NCBI GenBank assembly: GCA_018269055.1
Contig: JAFDVI010000023.1
Coordinates: forward strand, 1-64,000
Source: Acidobacteriota bacterium
GTDB taxonomy: Bacteria; Acidobacteriota; Blastocatellia; RBC074
Length of the DNA stretch: 64,000 nucleotides
Direction of reading: 5' to 3'
Each line of letters opens with the position of its first letter. Position 1 is the first letter of the stretch. The position numbers and the translations under genes are program-made. The notes beneath the pieces were generated by a model. It had not been told where the DNA came from and did not search any database. It saw nothing but the letters and a program-made list of their open reading frames with translations. This document shows positions 10,289 to 21,673 of this stretch, piece after piece.

Positions 10289-11603
10289 GCTCCTCGCCCT
10301 GTTGTTTGCCAAAGAATGGCGCGAATTGATGGCTTCGCGCGCCTACTGGTTGCTGGTGGTTTTCATCGGGCCGCTGGTCGGCAACAGTTTCATCACGGCG
10401 GTCAATTTATTCGCCGAAGCCAGCGGAATCGGCGGCGGCGCGGCGGCTTTGGCGCAAGGGCTGACGCCGCTTGATGGCATCTTGGTTCCCACTTGGGGAG
10501 CTTACGACCTGGCTGTGACCCTGCTGTTTCCATTTGTCGCCATACGGTTGATTTCGGCGGAAAAAGAAAGCGGCGCGTGGAAACTGGCGCTGCAATTGCC
10601 TGCCGAGTTGGCAACAACCATCACAGCAAAGGTTCTGGCGCTGGTGGTTGGTTGGGCAATCGTGTGGCTTCCGGGCTTGATCGCCGTCGGGATGTGGAAA
10701 GCCTACGGCGGACACATTTACTGGCCGGAAGCGTTGAATTTGCTGCTCGGACACTGGCTGCGAATGCTGCTCAGCGCGGGCGTGGCAATGGCAGCGGCGG
10801 CCTTGACCGAAAGCGCCGCCAGCGCAGCAATTGTTACTTTGAGTTTCACGCTGGGAACCTGGGCGCTGGATTTCATCGCCACAGGGCGTGGCGGATTACT
10901 GGCCGAAGTTGCGGCGTTTACGCCAACGGCTGCGCTGCGTTGGTTTGAACAAGGCTTGCTCCGGCTCAGCACATTCCTGGTCATGTTGGTTTTGGCGCTG
11001 GCCGGGTTTGCCTTGGCGGCGATCTGGCTGCACGCGGGGCGCAAACTTTCTCAGCGATGGTTGCAAACGGTTGGGCTGGCGTTTGTTGTGGCAGTGGTTG
11101 TCTGGCTTGGCTCATTGGCTCGCGCCAGTTGGGATACGAGCGAGAATCGTCGCAATTCCTTTCCGCGCGCTGATGAAATGGCATTGCGGCAAATTCACGA
11201 CCCCTTGCGCATCACCATCAATCTCGCGCCGGAAGATCCGCGCTTGATGGATTACGAACGAAACATATTGAACAAGCTGAAACGGTTGTTGCCGAATTTG
11301 ACCTCGGATTTTGCCGCGCAAAGCCGCACCGGATTGTTTGAAACCGGTGGCGCTGAAGGCGAACACTACGGCGAAATCTGGTACGAAATGGGCGGTCGCC
11401 GGGTGATGAATCGCTCGACAACAGAACCGATTGTGCTGGAACAATTGTATGAACTGGCTGGCGTTGCTGCGCCGGCCAAAACCGACGAGCCTGAATTTTC
11501 GGGCTATCCACTTGCGGCGCATCCCAAAGCTGCACGATTGTTGTTTTACGCGTTCTGGCCGCTGATTGCCTGTGTGGCGTGGTGGCTGGCACGCAAGTTT
11601 TAG
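10275..11603 (+). CDS. ABC-2 type permease with GldG-like extracytoplasmic tail
   Basis: A 442-residue membrane protein. The start is a TTG at 10275 with GGAGGAG 7 nt upstream, inside the end of the ATPase gene. The first 280 residues hold about six or seven hydrophobic segments, including a FAKEWRELMASRAYW amphipathic entry and an RLISAEKESG loop typical of ABC-2 permeases. After the segment at about 255-280 there is a soluble region (DTSENRRNSF, then IHDPLRITINLAPEDPR) resembling the start of the GldG/ABC-auxiliary domain, and a last hydrophobic segment near the C-terminus. It therefore looks like a shortened GldF-GldG fusion. The role is inferred. Confidence 0.82.
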   Translation: MRSLKLLALLFAKEWRELMASRAYWLLVVFIGPLVGNSFITAVNLFAEASGIGGGAAALAQGLTPLDGILVPTWGAYDLAVTLLFPFVAIRLISAEKESGAWKLALQLPAELATTITAKVLALVVGWAIVWLPGLIAVGMWKAYGGHIYWPEALNLLLGHWLRMLLSAGVAMAAAALTESAASAAIVTLSFTLGTWALDFIATGRGGLLAEVAAFTPTAALRWFEQGLLRLSTFLVMLVLALAGFALAAIWLHAGRKLSQRWLQTVGLAFVVAVVVWLGSLARASWDTSENRRNSFPRADEMALRQIHDPLRITINLAPEDPRLMDYERNILNKLKRLLPNLTSDFAAQSRTGLFETGGAEGEHYGEIWYEMGGRRVMNRSTTEPIVLEQLYELAGVAAPAKTDEPEFSGYPLAAHPKAARLLFYAFWPLIACVAWWLARKF

Positions 11604-11615
11604 GAGTGAATCTGT

Positions 11616-12368
11616 ATGAAACGAAACTTTCTGATCTTAAATCTGCTGTTGTTGGGACTGATTTGCGGCGTATTTGCCGCCCAGGCGCAGAACAAAAAGT
11701 CTGCCGCTAAAGCTCCCAAAAGCATTCATATTGATGTCAGTAAAGACAAAGTCGGTGGCGAATCTTCGCGCTTTCTTTCAATGGTCGGCGACTGGATGGT
11801 AGTCGAAGACGGCGGCAAGAAAGTGTATGCCGTAGATGGTCGCAAATGGTTGCGCGGCAATCCGGCACGAGGGTTGGCTGAAAAGGCGCGTACGATTTAC
11901 GGCTCCAAACATGAAGATTTCGTGGACAACGTTAAAGCCTTTGCCTATTTCCCGATTTCCGTCGCCAAAGACATTGACGATTTTCAGAATGGTGAAATCA
12001 GCGTGAAATTCAAGATGATTTCCGGCCAGTTGGATAAATGCTCCGGGATTTTATTCAACGTCAAACCCAACGGCGATTATCTGGCGGTGCGGTTCAACGG
12101 CAAAGAAGACAATCTGGTACTGTGGACGTTCAAACAGGGCAAACGCAGCTTCGTCAAGAAAGGCATTGAAAATGTGCCGCTGGAACTTGGCAAATGGTAC
12201 GACATCAAAGTCGCGATTCACGGCGCGCAAATCGAAGGATATTTGAACGGCAAGAAGTTGCTTGATTACACATGGTCGGAACCGATTGCGGGCAAAATCG
12301 GGTTGTGGTCAAAAACCGACAGCGTCAGTTACTTTGACGAATACACCGTGACGCCCATGGCCAAGTAA
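11616..12368 (+). CDS. Exported lectin/glucanase-fold protein
   Basis: A 250-residue protein with a signal peptide (residues 1-24, ending FAAQAQ). The rest is beta-rich, with GEISVKFKMISGQLDKCSGI, LVLWTF, LGKWYDIKVAIHG and YLNGKKLLDY. These match the concanavalin A-like fold seen in LamG and DUF1080-type domains (a jelly roll with a W-Y-D-I-K-V strand and a GKIGLWS turn). The ATG is 12 nt after the permease stop, and its ribosome-binding site TAGGAG overlaps that stop, so it is the third gene of the ABC operon. It may be a periplasmic or surface partner of the exporter. No catalytic residues can be assigned. Confidence 0.7.
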   Translation: MKRNFLILNLLLLGLICGVFAAQAQNKKSAAKAPKSIHIDVSKDKVGGESSRFLSMVGDWMVVEDGGKKVYAVDGRKWLRGNPARGLAEKARTIYGSKHEDFVDNVKAFAYFPISVAKDIDDFQNGEISVKFKMISGQLDKCSGILFNVKPNGDYLAVRFNGKEDNLVLWTFKQGKRSFVKKGIENVPLELGKWYDIKVAIHGAQIEGYLNGKKLLDYTWSEPIAGKIGLWSKTDSVSYFDEYTVTPMAK

Positions 12369-12392
12369 ACGCGGCTGACAGATTGGCATTAC

Positions 12393-12436
12393 AAGGTGGC
12401 GCCTGGAGGATTACCCCGCGCCACCTTTTTCATTTT
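12393..12436 (+). terminator. Rho-independent terminator of the ABC operon
   Basis: A perfect 10-bp stem, AAGGTGGCGC (12393-12402) with GCGCCACCTT (12418-12427), is followed by TTTTTCATTTTTC. It sits 25 nt after the last stop of the operon and ahead of a convergent minus-strand gene. Confidence 0.85.
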
Positions 12437-12453
12437 TCTGAGCGTGAGCCTGC

Positions 12454-12837
12454 TCAGTGCCGTTTTGCTTTTTTCTTCGGTGTCACCTGGGTGGGCAACG
12501 ATTCCTGCGATTGACTGTTTTGTTTGCTCGCCGCTGCCGCTTCTGCGGGCGAAACCTGCGCAATGACGCCCAAGGTGGATAAGCCAAACCCAAACAACGT
12601 CAGAATCGTCAAAAACAAAATTACAAAGACGGCCAAGCTGAACAAACCTTGAAGCAAACGAAACGCGCTTGTTGCTCTGTAAGGCATTGTTTGGATCGTC
12701 GGCGCGTATTGGTGGCTTAAAAACTCCTGGTAACGGGCAAGGTGATTCGTAATGATTGGTTGAGATTCGGCTGCTGCTTGAGACACGGAATCCGATTCGG
12801 TTGAGTCGGAAAAAATAGACAGAAATTTCGATTTCAT
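12454..12837 (-). CDS. Small single-pass membrane protein, unknown function
   Basis: A 127-residue protein. I start it at 12837, where AAGGAGG lies about 7 nt upstream; an upstream in-frame ATG at 12858 would add seven residues. The N-terminal 65 residues are polar and Ser/Gln-rich. One long hydrophobic segment (about residues 62-93, FSLAVFVILFLTILTLFGFG) is followed by a polar tail ending in a basic PKKKAKRH. I recognise no family. It is convergent with the ABC operon. Confidence 0.55.
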   Translation of the reverse strand: MKSKFLSIFSDSTESDSVSQAAAESQPIITNHLARYQEFLSHQYAPTIQTMPYRATSAFRLLQGLFSLAVFVILFLTILTLFGFGLSTLGVIAQVSPAEAAAASKQNSQSQESLPTQVTPKKKAKRH

Positions 12838-12858
12838 CTGCTGCCTCCTTCCTGGCAT

Positions 12859-13256
12859 AACTTGTTGTCAGCAACCCACGCGAAAAAAACACACTTCGGA
12901 GCAATTTCGGGGCGCAATTCGGGGCAAGTAAGCGGGACGCTGGACGGGGCTTAATAGTCAACGGGGGAGTCAACGCTTGGGATCAATTTTCAAACGGGAT
13001 TCGTTATCAAGCTGGATGCGTGTGTAGAAAGTGGCTGTTGCGAACTTGCCGGACTTTTCAGCCGCAAGCTGCAAGTAATGCTTTATTTTTAAGGGGGAAT
13101 CAATTGTCGTAATTGAACGCGCGCATCTTACGTCAGGATGTCGCCGCCACGCAAGTTTTACGCCCGCCTAGGTTCTTACCACGTGTTTACGAGGCAGGTT
13201 TCTGCCTACCCGTGACCAGCGATGGCAAATCATCGTCATACCGTTAAACACGGAGC
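12859..13256. other. Intergenic region, about 400 bp
   Basis: This gap separates the minus-strand membrane protein from the plus-strand EF-hand operon and should hold both promoters. I see one small hairpin, AGGCAG (13192-13197) with CTGCCT (13202-13207), and no convincing gene. Confidence 0.4.
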
Positions 13257-13289
13257 ATGAAGCTCAAGTGGAAAATTTGTGCGGGAGTA

Positions 13290-13362
13290 GCGCAACCTGC
13301 CGAGGTTGTGTGGTGTTCACCGCTTTGTACTTTAAGACTAGAGCAACCTCGGCAGGTTGCTC
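13290..13362. repeat. Double-hairpin inverted repeat (CAACCTGCCGAGGTTG type)
   Basis: Two arms, CAACCTGCCGAGGTTG (about 13293-13308) and CAACCTCGGCAGGTTG (about 13344-13359), are each palindromic and also inverted repeats of each other. The element ends 27 nt before the EF-hand gene start, so it is in the leader of that operon. An open frame runs through it into the EF-hand gene but has no supporting ribosome-binding site. Confidence 0.75.
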
Positions 13363-13388
13363 TACATTTTCCGAGAAGGAAAAACAAA

Positions 13389-13955
13389 ATGAGCAAACGA
13401 ACTGGAATTTATTTATTGGCGCTAGTGGCTGGGCTGATTGGCGTCATCGGGTATGCGCAAGAAGGCCGTGGACCCGGAGGACGCGGCGGCCGCGATATGA
13501 TGCGCATGATGCCGGTGATGGCTGCGCTCGACGCCGATGGTGACGGCGTGATTTCTGCCGAAGAGATCAACAACGCTCCGGCTGCGTTACGGAAGCTGGA
13601 CAAAAACGGTGATGGCAAGTTGACCGAAGACGAATTGCGCCCGAACTTTCCTCCCGGCGGCCCCGGAGGTCGTGGCTTCGGTGACCGCGGCGGCCCGGGC
13701 GGACCCACTCCGGATGAGATCGTCAAGCAGTTGTTGGAATTCGACAAAAACGGGGACGGCCAGCTTTCCAAATCCGAAGTCCCCGAACGGATGAGCGGCC
13801 TGTTTGAACGCGGTGACACCAACAAAGACGGCGTGTTGTCCAAAGAAGAATTGCGCAAGTTGGCCGAAGCGCAAGCCAGTCGCGCTCCGCGTGAAGAACG
13901 CGACGAGCATAATGAACGCGAAGGCCGTCCATCGCGCCCTCCGATCAACCAATAA
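13389..13955 (+). CDS. Exported EF-hand calcium-binding protein
   Basis: A 188-residue protein with an N-terminal signal peptide (to about residue 21, GVIGYAQ) and four canonical EF-hand loops: DADGDGVISAEE, DKNGDGKLTEDE, DKNGDGQLSKSE and DTNKDGVLSKEE. A Gly/Pro-rich linker separates the two pairs. The start at 13389 follows GAGAAGGA. Such proteins bind calcium outside the cytoplasm. The ApbE-DUF2271 gene begins 22 nt after this stop, so calcium binding may be tied to that redox module; the link is inferred from the operon only. Confidence 0.82.
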   Translation: MSKRTGIYLLALVAGLIGVIGYAQEGRGPGGRGGRDMMRMMPVMAALDADGDGVISAEEINNAPAALRKLDKNGDGKLTEDELRPNFPPGGPGGRGFGDRGGPGGPTPDEIVKQLLEFDKNGDGQLSKSEVPERMSGLFERGDTNKDGVLSKEELRKLAEAQASRAPREERDEHNEREGRPSRPPINQ

Positions 13956-13977
13956 CTTTCAATCAAAAAAAATCAAA

Positions 13978-15495
13978 ATGAGAAAACTATTTTTTGTCGT
14001 ACTTTGTCTGGCTTTGCTGAGTTTGAATGAAGGTGTTGCCCGGCGGTCGCAAGCGCGAGCCGTCTGGCGCACTTCACAATTTGAAAACGTGTTGGGAACC
14101 TCGCTCGAACTGAAATTTGCCGTCACATCCGAACCGGCTGCGGAGCGCGCCGAAGCCGCCGCATTGTCGGAGTTTGATCGCGTCGGCAAGATCCTGAGCG
14201 GATACGATCCATCCAGCGAATTCAATCGTTGGATGAAAACCTCCGGCGAAGCTGTCCGCGTGTCGCCGGAATTGTTTGAGGTTCTGAGTTTGTTTGAACA
14301 ATGGCGATTTCGAACGCACGGTGCGCTTGACCCCGCGGCGCAGGTGGTTTCGCGGTTGTGGAAAAACGCCGCCGCGCAACAGCGCGTGCCGACTTCGGCG
14401 GAGTTGCAGGCGGCGGTTGCTGAAATTCGGCAACCGCATTACCGCCTGGATGCTGCAACACAAACCGCGACTCGATTGAGCGATGCGCCGCTGATCCTGA
14501 ATTCCTTCGCCAAAAGTTACATTGTCAATCGCGCCGCCGATGCTGCGTTGGCGGCGGCAAAACTGGATGGCATCGTCGTCAACAGCGGAGGCGATCTGGT
14601 GGTGCGCGGCGCGCTCGCGGAATCCGTGAACATCACCGATCCGAAGGCCGATGCGGAAAACGATGAACCGTTAACTCGCCTGCAGGTTCGCAATCGAGCC
14701 GTTGCCACCAGCGGCAATTACCGCCGAGGCGTCGAAATCAACGGGCACTGGTATTCGCATCTGGTTGACCCGCGCACGGCGCAGCCGGTGGATCACGTCA
14801 TCAGCGCGACGGTCGTTGCGCCAAACGCCACAGATGCGGGCGCGCTGGCGACTTCGTTTTGCGTGCTGCAACCGGAAGAAAGCCTGAAGCTGGCGGCTTC
14901 CATGCCGGGCGTCGAATGCCTGTTGATTACCAAAGACGGGCGACGCATCGAAAGCAAAGGCTGGCATGCATTGGAAGTGCCGATGGTAAAACCTGCGGCG
15001 ACTGCTGCTGTTGCTCCGGCCGTGCAAGCCTGGGATCAATCCATGGAATTGGTCGTCAATTTTGAGTTGGCGCGCATTGAAGATATGCGCTACAGGCGAC
15101 CTTACGTTGCCGTGTGGATTGAAGACAAAGACCGGTTTCCCGTTCGCACCCTGGCGCTGTGGTACCAGAAACCGCGCTGGTTGCCGGATTTGAAAGGCTG
15201 GTCCAAAGGCGACCGGTTGCGTTCGATGGCCGAAGGGACGGATTTGGCCAGTTCCGTTTCGAGCGCAACGCGCCCGCCGGGCAAATACACCCTGAAATGG
15301 GACGGCAAAGACAACCAGGGCAAACTGGTCAAACCCGGCAGATACACCGTGTATATCGAAGCCGCGCGTGAACACGGGACATACCAATTGTTGCGGCAGG
15401 ATATGGATTTCAACGGCGCAGCCAAATCGTTCAATTTGCCGGGGAATACCGAAATCGCTTCCGCATCGGTGGAATACAAGAAAAAGAGTCGTTGA
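13978..15495 (+). CDS. ApbE-type flavin transferase fused to DUF2271
   Basis: A 505-residue exported protein; the start at 13978 gives a signal peptide (MRKLFFVVLCLALLSL). Residues about 40-330 match FAD:protein FMN transferase (ApbE): LGTSLEL, VNSGGDLVVRG, SHLVDPRTAQPV and DAGALATSF. The usual GGIAKGYAVD motif is degenerate (LNSFAKSYIVN). Residues about 345-500 match DUF2271 (FPVRTLALWYQKPRW, GKYTLKWDGKDNQG, GRYTVYIEAAREHG). DUF2271 and ApbE are usually separate genes in periplasmic flavin/PepSY clusters; here they are one polypeptide. It may attach FMN to a periplasmic partner, with the degenerate motif leaving activity uncertain. Confidence 0.8.
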   Translation: MRKLFFVVLCLALLSLNEGVARRSQARAVWRTSQFENVLGTSLELKFAVTSEPAAERAEAAALSEFDRVGKILSGYDPSSEFNRWMKTSGEAVRVSPELFEVLSLFEQWRFRTHGALDPAAQVVSRLWKNAAAQQRVPTSAELQAAVAEIRQPHYRLDAATQTATRLSDAPLILNSFAKSYIVNRAADAALAAAKLDGIVVNSGGDLVVRGALAESVNITDPKADAENDEPLTRLQVRNRAVATSGNYRRGVEINGHWYSHLVDPRTAQPVDHVISATVVAPNATDAGALATSFCVLQPEESLKLAASMPGVECLLITKDGRRIESKGWHALEVPMVKPAATAAVAPAVQAWDQSMELVVNFELARIEDMRYRRPYVAVWIEDKDRFPVRTLALWYQKPRWLPDLKGWSKGDRLRSMAEGTDLASSVSSATRPPGKYTLKWDGKDNQGKLVKPGRYTVYIEAAREHGTYQLLRQDMDFNGAAKSFNLPGNTEIASASVEYKKKSR

Positions 15496-15508
15496 GGTTG
15501 GTCATTCC

Positions 15509-16126
15509 ATGGAAACGACTCCTGCTCATTCACACACTGCGTTCAAACGCCGCGTGGCTTCATTGACACGCTGGCTCCATATTTACCTTTCGATGGCGAG
15601 TTTCGCCATCCTGTTTTTCTTTGCTGTGACGGGGTTGACGCTGAACCACGCGGAATGGTTTGGCGCTCAGCCTCGCATGGTGCAGCAAAAAGGCAACGTC
15701 GAAACCAAATGGATCAAAGCGCCAGATGCTGAGGTGGACAAACTGGCCGTGGTTGAACACCTGCGCAACACGCACGGCATCAAAGGCGCGCTGAGCGATT
15801 TCCGTATGGACGATTCGCAGGTTTCAGTTTCGTTCAAAGGCCCTGGATATGCTGCGGACGCCTTCATCAATCGGGAAACCGGCGAATACGATTTGACGGA
15901 AACCCGTAGCGGGTTTGTCGCCATTATCAACGACCTGCATAAGGGACGGGACACAGGGAAAACCTGGTCATTGATGATTGACCTGTCAGCAGTGTTGATG
16001 ACCTTTGTTTCGCTGACCGGCATTGTCTTGCTCTGGTTTGTGAAACGACGCCGGTTCAGCGGGTTTATTTTGGCTGGAGTCTGCGCGGTGATCTGTTATT
16101 TGATCTATTTGTTGTTGATCCCGTAA
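15509..16126 (+). CDS. PepSY-associated transmembrane protein
   Basis: A 205-residue inner-membrane protein. It has a TM segment at about residues 22-43 (WLHIYLSMASFAILFFFAVTG), a roughly 100-residue extracytoplasmic PepSY-like region (VVEHLRNTHGI, DAFINRETGEYDL), then two or three C-terminal TM segments (SLTGIVLLWFVKRRR, GFILAGVCAVICYLIYLLL). The ATG at 15509 is preceded by GAGG; the frame is open further upstream inside the previous gene but without a site. Relatives carry heme or pass electrons in flavin-based iron or quinone reductases. The LHIYL and NDLHKG histidines are candidate ligands. Confidence 0.8.
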   Translation: METTPAHSHTAFKRRVASLTRWLHIYLSMASFAILFFFAVTGLTLNHAEWFGAQPRMVQQKGNVETKWIKAPDAEVDKLAVVEHLRNTHGIKGALSDFRMDDSQVSVSFKGPGYAADAFINRETGEYDLTETRSGFVAIINDLHKGRDTGKTWSLMIDLSAVLMTFVSLTGIVLLWFVKRRRFSGFILAGVCAVICYLIYLLLIP

Positions 16127-16177
16127 AGCGTTGGAACAATCTTTCAACGCAAAGACCTGTTGCCAGGTATTCAGGAA

Positions 16178-16254
16178 CAGCCACAGAGACCACAGAGGTT
16201 TTTGAAGAAAGCTGGATCGGGTGTTCTCAAGAATCTCTGTGTCCTCTGTGGCTG
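16178..16254. repeat. Intergenic inverted-repeat element (CCACAGAG type)
   Basis: CAGCCACAGAGACCACAGAGG on the left is mirrored by CCTCTGTGGCTG on the right, with internal ACAGAG/CTCTGT words. It lies in the 245-bp gap before the CtpA gene. The remaining 117 bp up to the GTG start contain no other clear signal. Confidence 0.75.
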
Positions 16255-16371
16255 AAGCCAAAGAAGCAATCTTCTGGTTTGAATTGGGGAGCCTTTGTTA
16301 CTAAGATGCAGCCTCGCCTTTGACACCCCATTCCGCAAAAACGTCTCGACTGACTTTGGAGGTCTTCCACA

Positions 16372-18021
16372 GTGAGAAAACAACTTCAACGTGTTTCACT
16401 CTTTTTCGTTGCCATCAGCTTGACCATCGGTTTGGTTTCGTTGCGGACCCATGCCGTGACGGAAGGCCGTTTGGCGGAAGAGAAACTTGCGCGCGATTAT
16501 GTTCAGGCCATGGAACTCGTGCGGGAAAATTACGTTGCCGAAGTTGAATATGAAACACTGACCAATGCCGCCATTTCCGGAATGTTGCGAGTGCTCGATC
16601 CGCATTCCAGCTTTTACGACCGCAAAGCCTTCGATGAGATGCGAATGGAACAGCGCAGCCAGTATTTCGGCATCGGCGCTTCCATTCAGTCACGGCTTCG
16701 CGGCGTGTACATCATGGAAACCTTCAAAGACACGCCCGCCGCGCGCGCAGGGCTACGGTACGGCGACGAGATCATCAAAGTAGATGGCGAAAGCACGGAG
16801 AATTGGAATTCCGACAAAGTCCGCGACCATCTGCGGGGTGAACTTGGAAGCGAAGTCAAAATCACCGTTTTGCGCGAAGGATCGTCTCAACCTGTGACCG
16901 TTACGCTGGAACGCGCGGCTGTAGACCTGCCAGCCATCTCTGGCTACTACATGCTCAAGCCCGGCATCGGATACATCGCTTTGTCTCGCGGGTTCCATTC
17001 CACGACCAGCGATGAACTGACGGCCGCCATCAATTTGTTGAAGGATCAGGGAATGATCCAGTTAATTCTGGATTTGCGCGGCAATCCCGGCGGCTTTCTG
17101 GATCAGGCAATCCGCGTCGGCGATAAGTTTCTGCAACGCGGGCAGACTGTGGTTTCCGTGCGCAGCCGCGAAGGCAAGGCGGGCGACAGAGACTGGCTGG
17201 CCGAATCCGGCGCGCCGGAAATGTTCCCGATGGTGGTCATGATTGACGACGGTACTGCGTCGGCTTCGGAAATCGTCGCCGGAGCCATTCAGGATCACGA
17301 CCGCGCCTTGATCGTCGGCGAACCCAGTTTTGGCAAAGGCCTGGTGCAAACAATTTACCCGCTTTCCGGAGGCACGGGGTTGACGTTGACCACCGCGCGT
17401 TACTACACGCCGAGCGGGCGGTTGATTCAGCGTGATTATTCCAACGGGTCGGTGTACGAATATCATTTCCGCCGAACGGCCAACGGCGATGCAAAACCAG
17501 AAGACAAGACCAAAAGCCAGATGCGCCGAACAGATCTCGGTCGCCCGGTTTACGGCGGTGGAGGCATCGAACCTGACGTCAAGATCGAAGAGCCGAAAAT
17601 TTCCAATGAACAAGGCGTCATCTGGACGACCGGATTGTTTCAGTTTGTCCGCCAGTTGATGGCTGGCGAAGTCGGTGTTGCTGCCAACTTCAAACGCAGC
17701 GGCATTGAGTTCGATCATCAACCGCAACTGCAAGAGTTCACTGTCACGGATGAAATCCTGAAAGCATATCGAGAATTCATGGCGGATTTCGTCGCCAAAA
17801 ATCAGGATTACGGGTTGACGATGAAAATGGTGGACGAACATCTGGAATGGTCGCGCAGCAAAATCCGTGAAGAGGTTTTGTTAGCTGCTTATGGCGTTGA
17901 TATGCAGAAGCGAATGATGGCGGATGAGGACGTGCAGCTTCAGCGCGCTATCACTGAAATCAACAATTCTGCGCAATTGGCCGAAAAAGCGCGGCGACTG
18001 ACCAAAGCTTCGAGGAAGTAA
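16372..18021 (+). CDS. ctpA: S41 carboxyl-terminal processing protease
   Basis: A 549-residue periplasmic serine protease. The GTG start gives a signal anchor (residues 7-28). The order is N-terminal helical region with a conserved LDPHSSFYD, a PDZ domain (about 95-180, FGIGASIQ, DTPAARAGLRYGDEI), then the S41 catalytic core. The Ser/Lys dyad is present: Ser297 in GTASASEI and Lys322 in SFGKGLVQ, 25 residues apart as in characterised CtpA enzymes. An extra C-terminal helical region of about 150 residues resembles that of Prc-like proteases. It is followed within 170 bp by three tricorn-like S41 proteases, so the region is a protease cluster. Confidence 0.9.
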   Translation: MRKQLQRVSLFFVAISLTIGLVSLRTHAVTEGRLAEEKLARDYVQAMELVRENYVAEVEYETLTNAAISGMLRVLDPHSSFYDRKAFDEMRMEQRSQYFGIGASIQSRLRGVYIMETFKDTPAARAGLRYGDEIIKVDGESTENWNSDKVRDHLRGELGSEVKITVLREGSSQPVTVTLERAAVDLPAISGYYMLKPGIGYIALSRGFHSTTSDELTAAINLLKDQGMIQLILDLRGNPGGFLDQAIRVGDKFLQRGQTVVSVRSREGKAGDRDWLAESGAPEMFPMVVMIDDGTASASEIVAGAIQDHDRALIVGEPSFGKGLVQTIYPLSGGTGLTLTTARYYTPSGRLIQRDYSNGSVYEYHFRRTANGDAKPEDKTKSQMRRTDLGRPVYGGGGIEPDVKIEEPKISNEQGVIWTTGLFQFVRQLMAGEVGVAANFKRSGIEFDHQPQLQEFTVTDEILKAYREFMADFVAKNQDYGLTMKMVDEHLEWSRSKIREEVLLAAYGVDMQKRMMADEDVQLQRAITEINNSAQLAEKARRLTKASRK

Positions 18022-18188
18022 TCAGAATCGGTCTGACCATCGCATTTTGTAAATCTTGTAAAACCTGCCCTTTGAAGCCTTGCATTCCTCTGCCAAAGGA
18101 ACAAAATTTGAACTGCACGGGGTTGCTGGACGTACAGCAAATTTGCCAACCGAACCTTTTTTTGAAGATACAATCAGGAGCGAACCTA

Positions 18189-21581
<3,393 letters not shown>

Positions 21582-21673
21582 TCGTACTGCTGTGGAGCGG
21601 TGTGTTCAGGCTGGATGTCGCAAACACCTTTACACACCGTTATAGCTACAATTGAATTTTTGGAGAGGACAGA

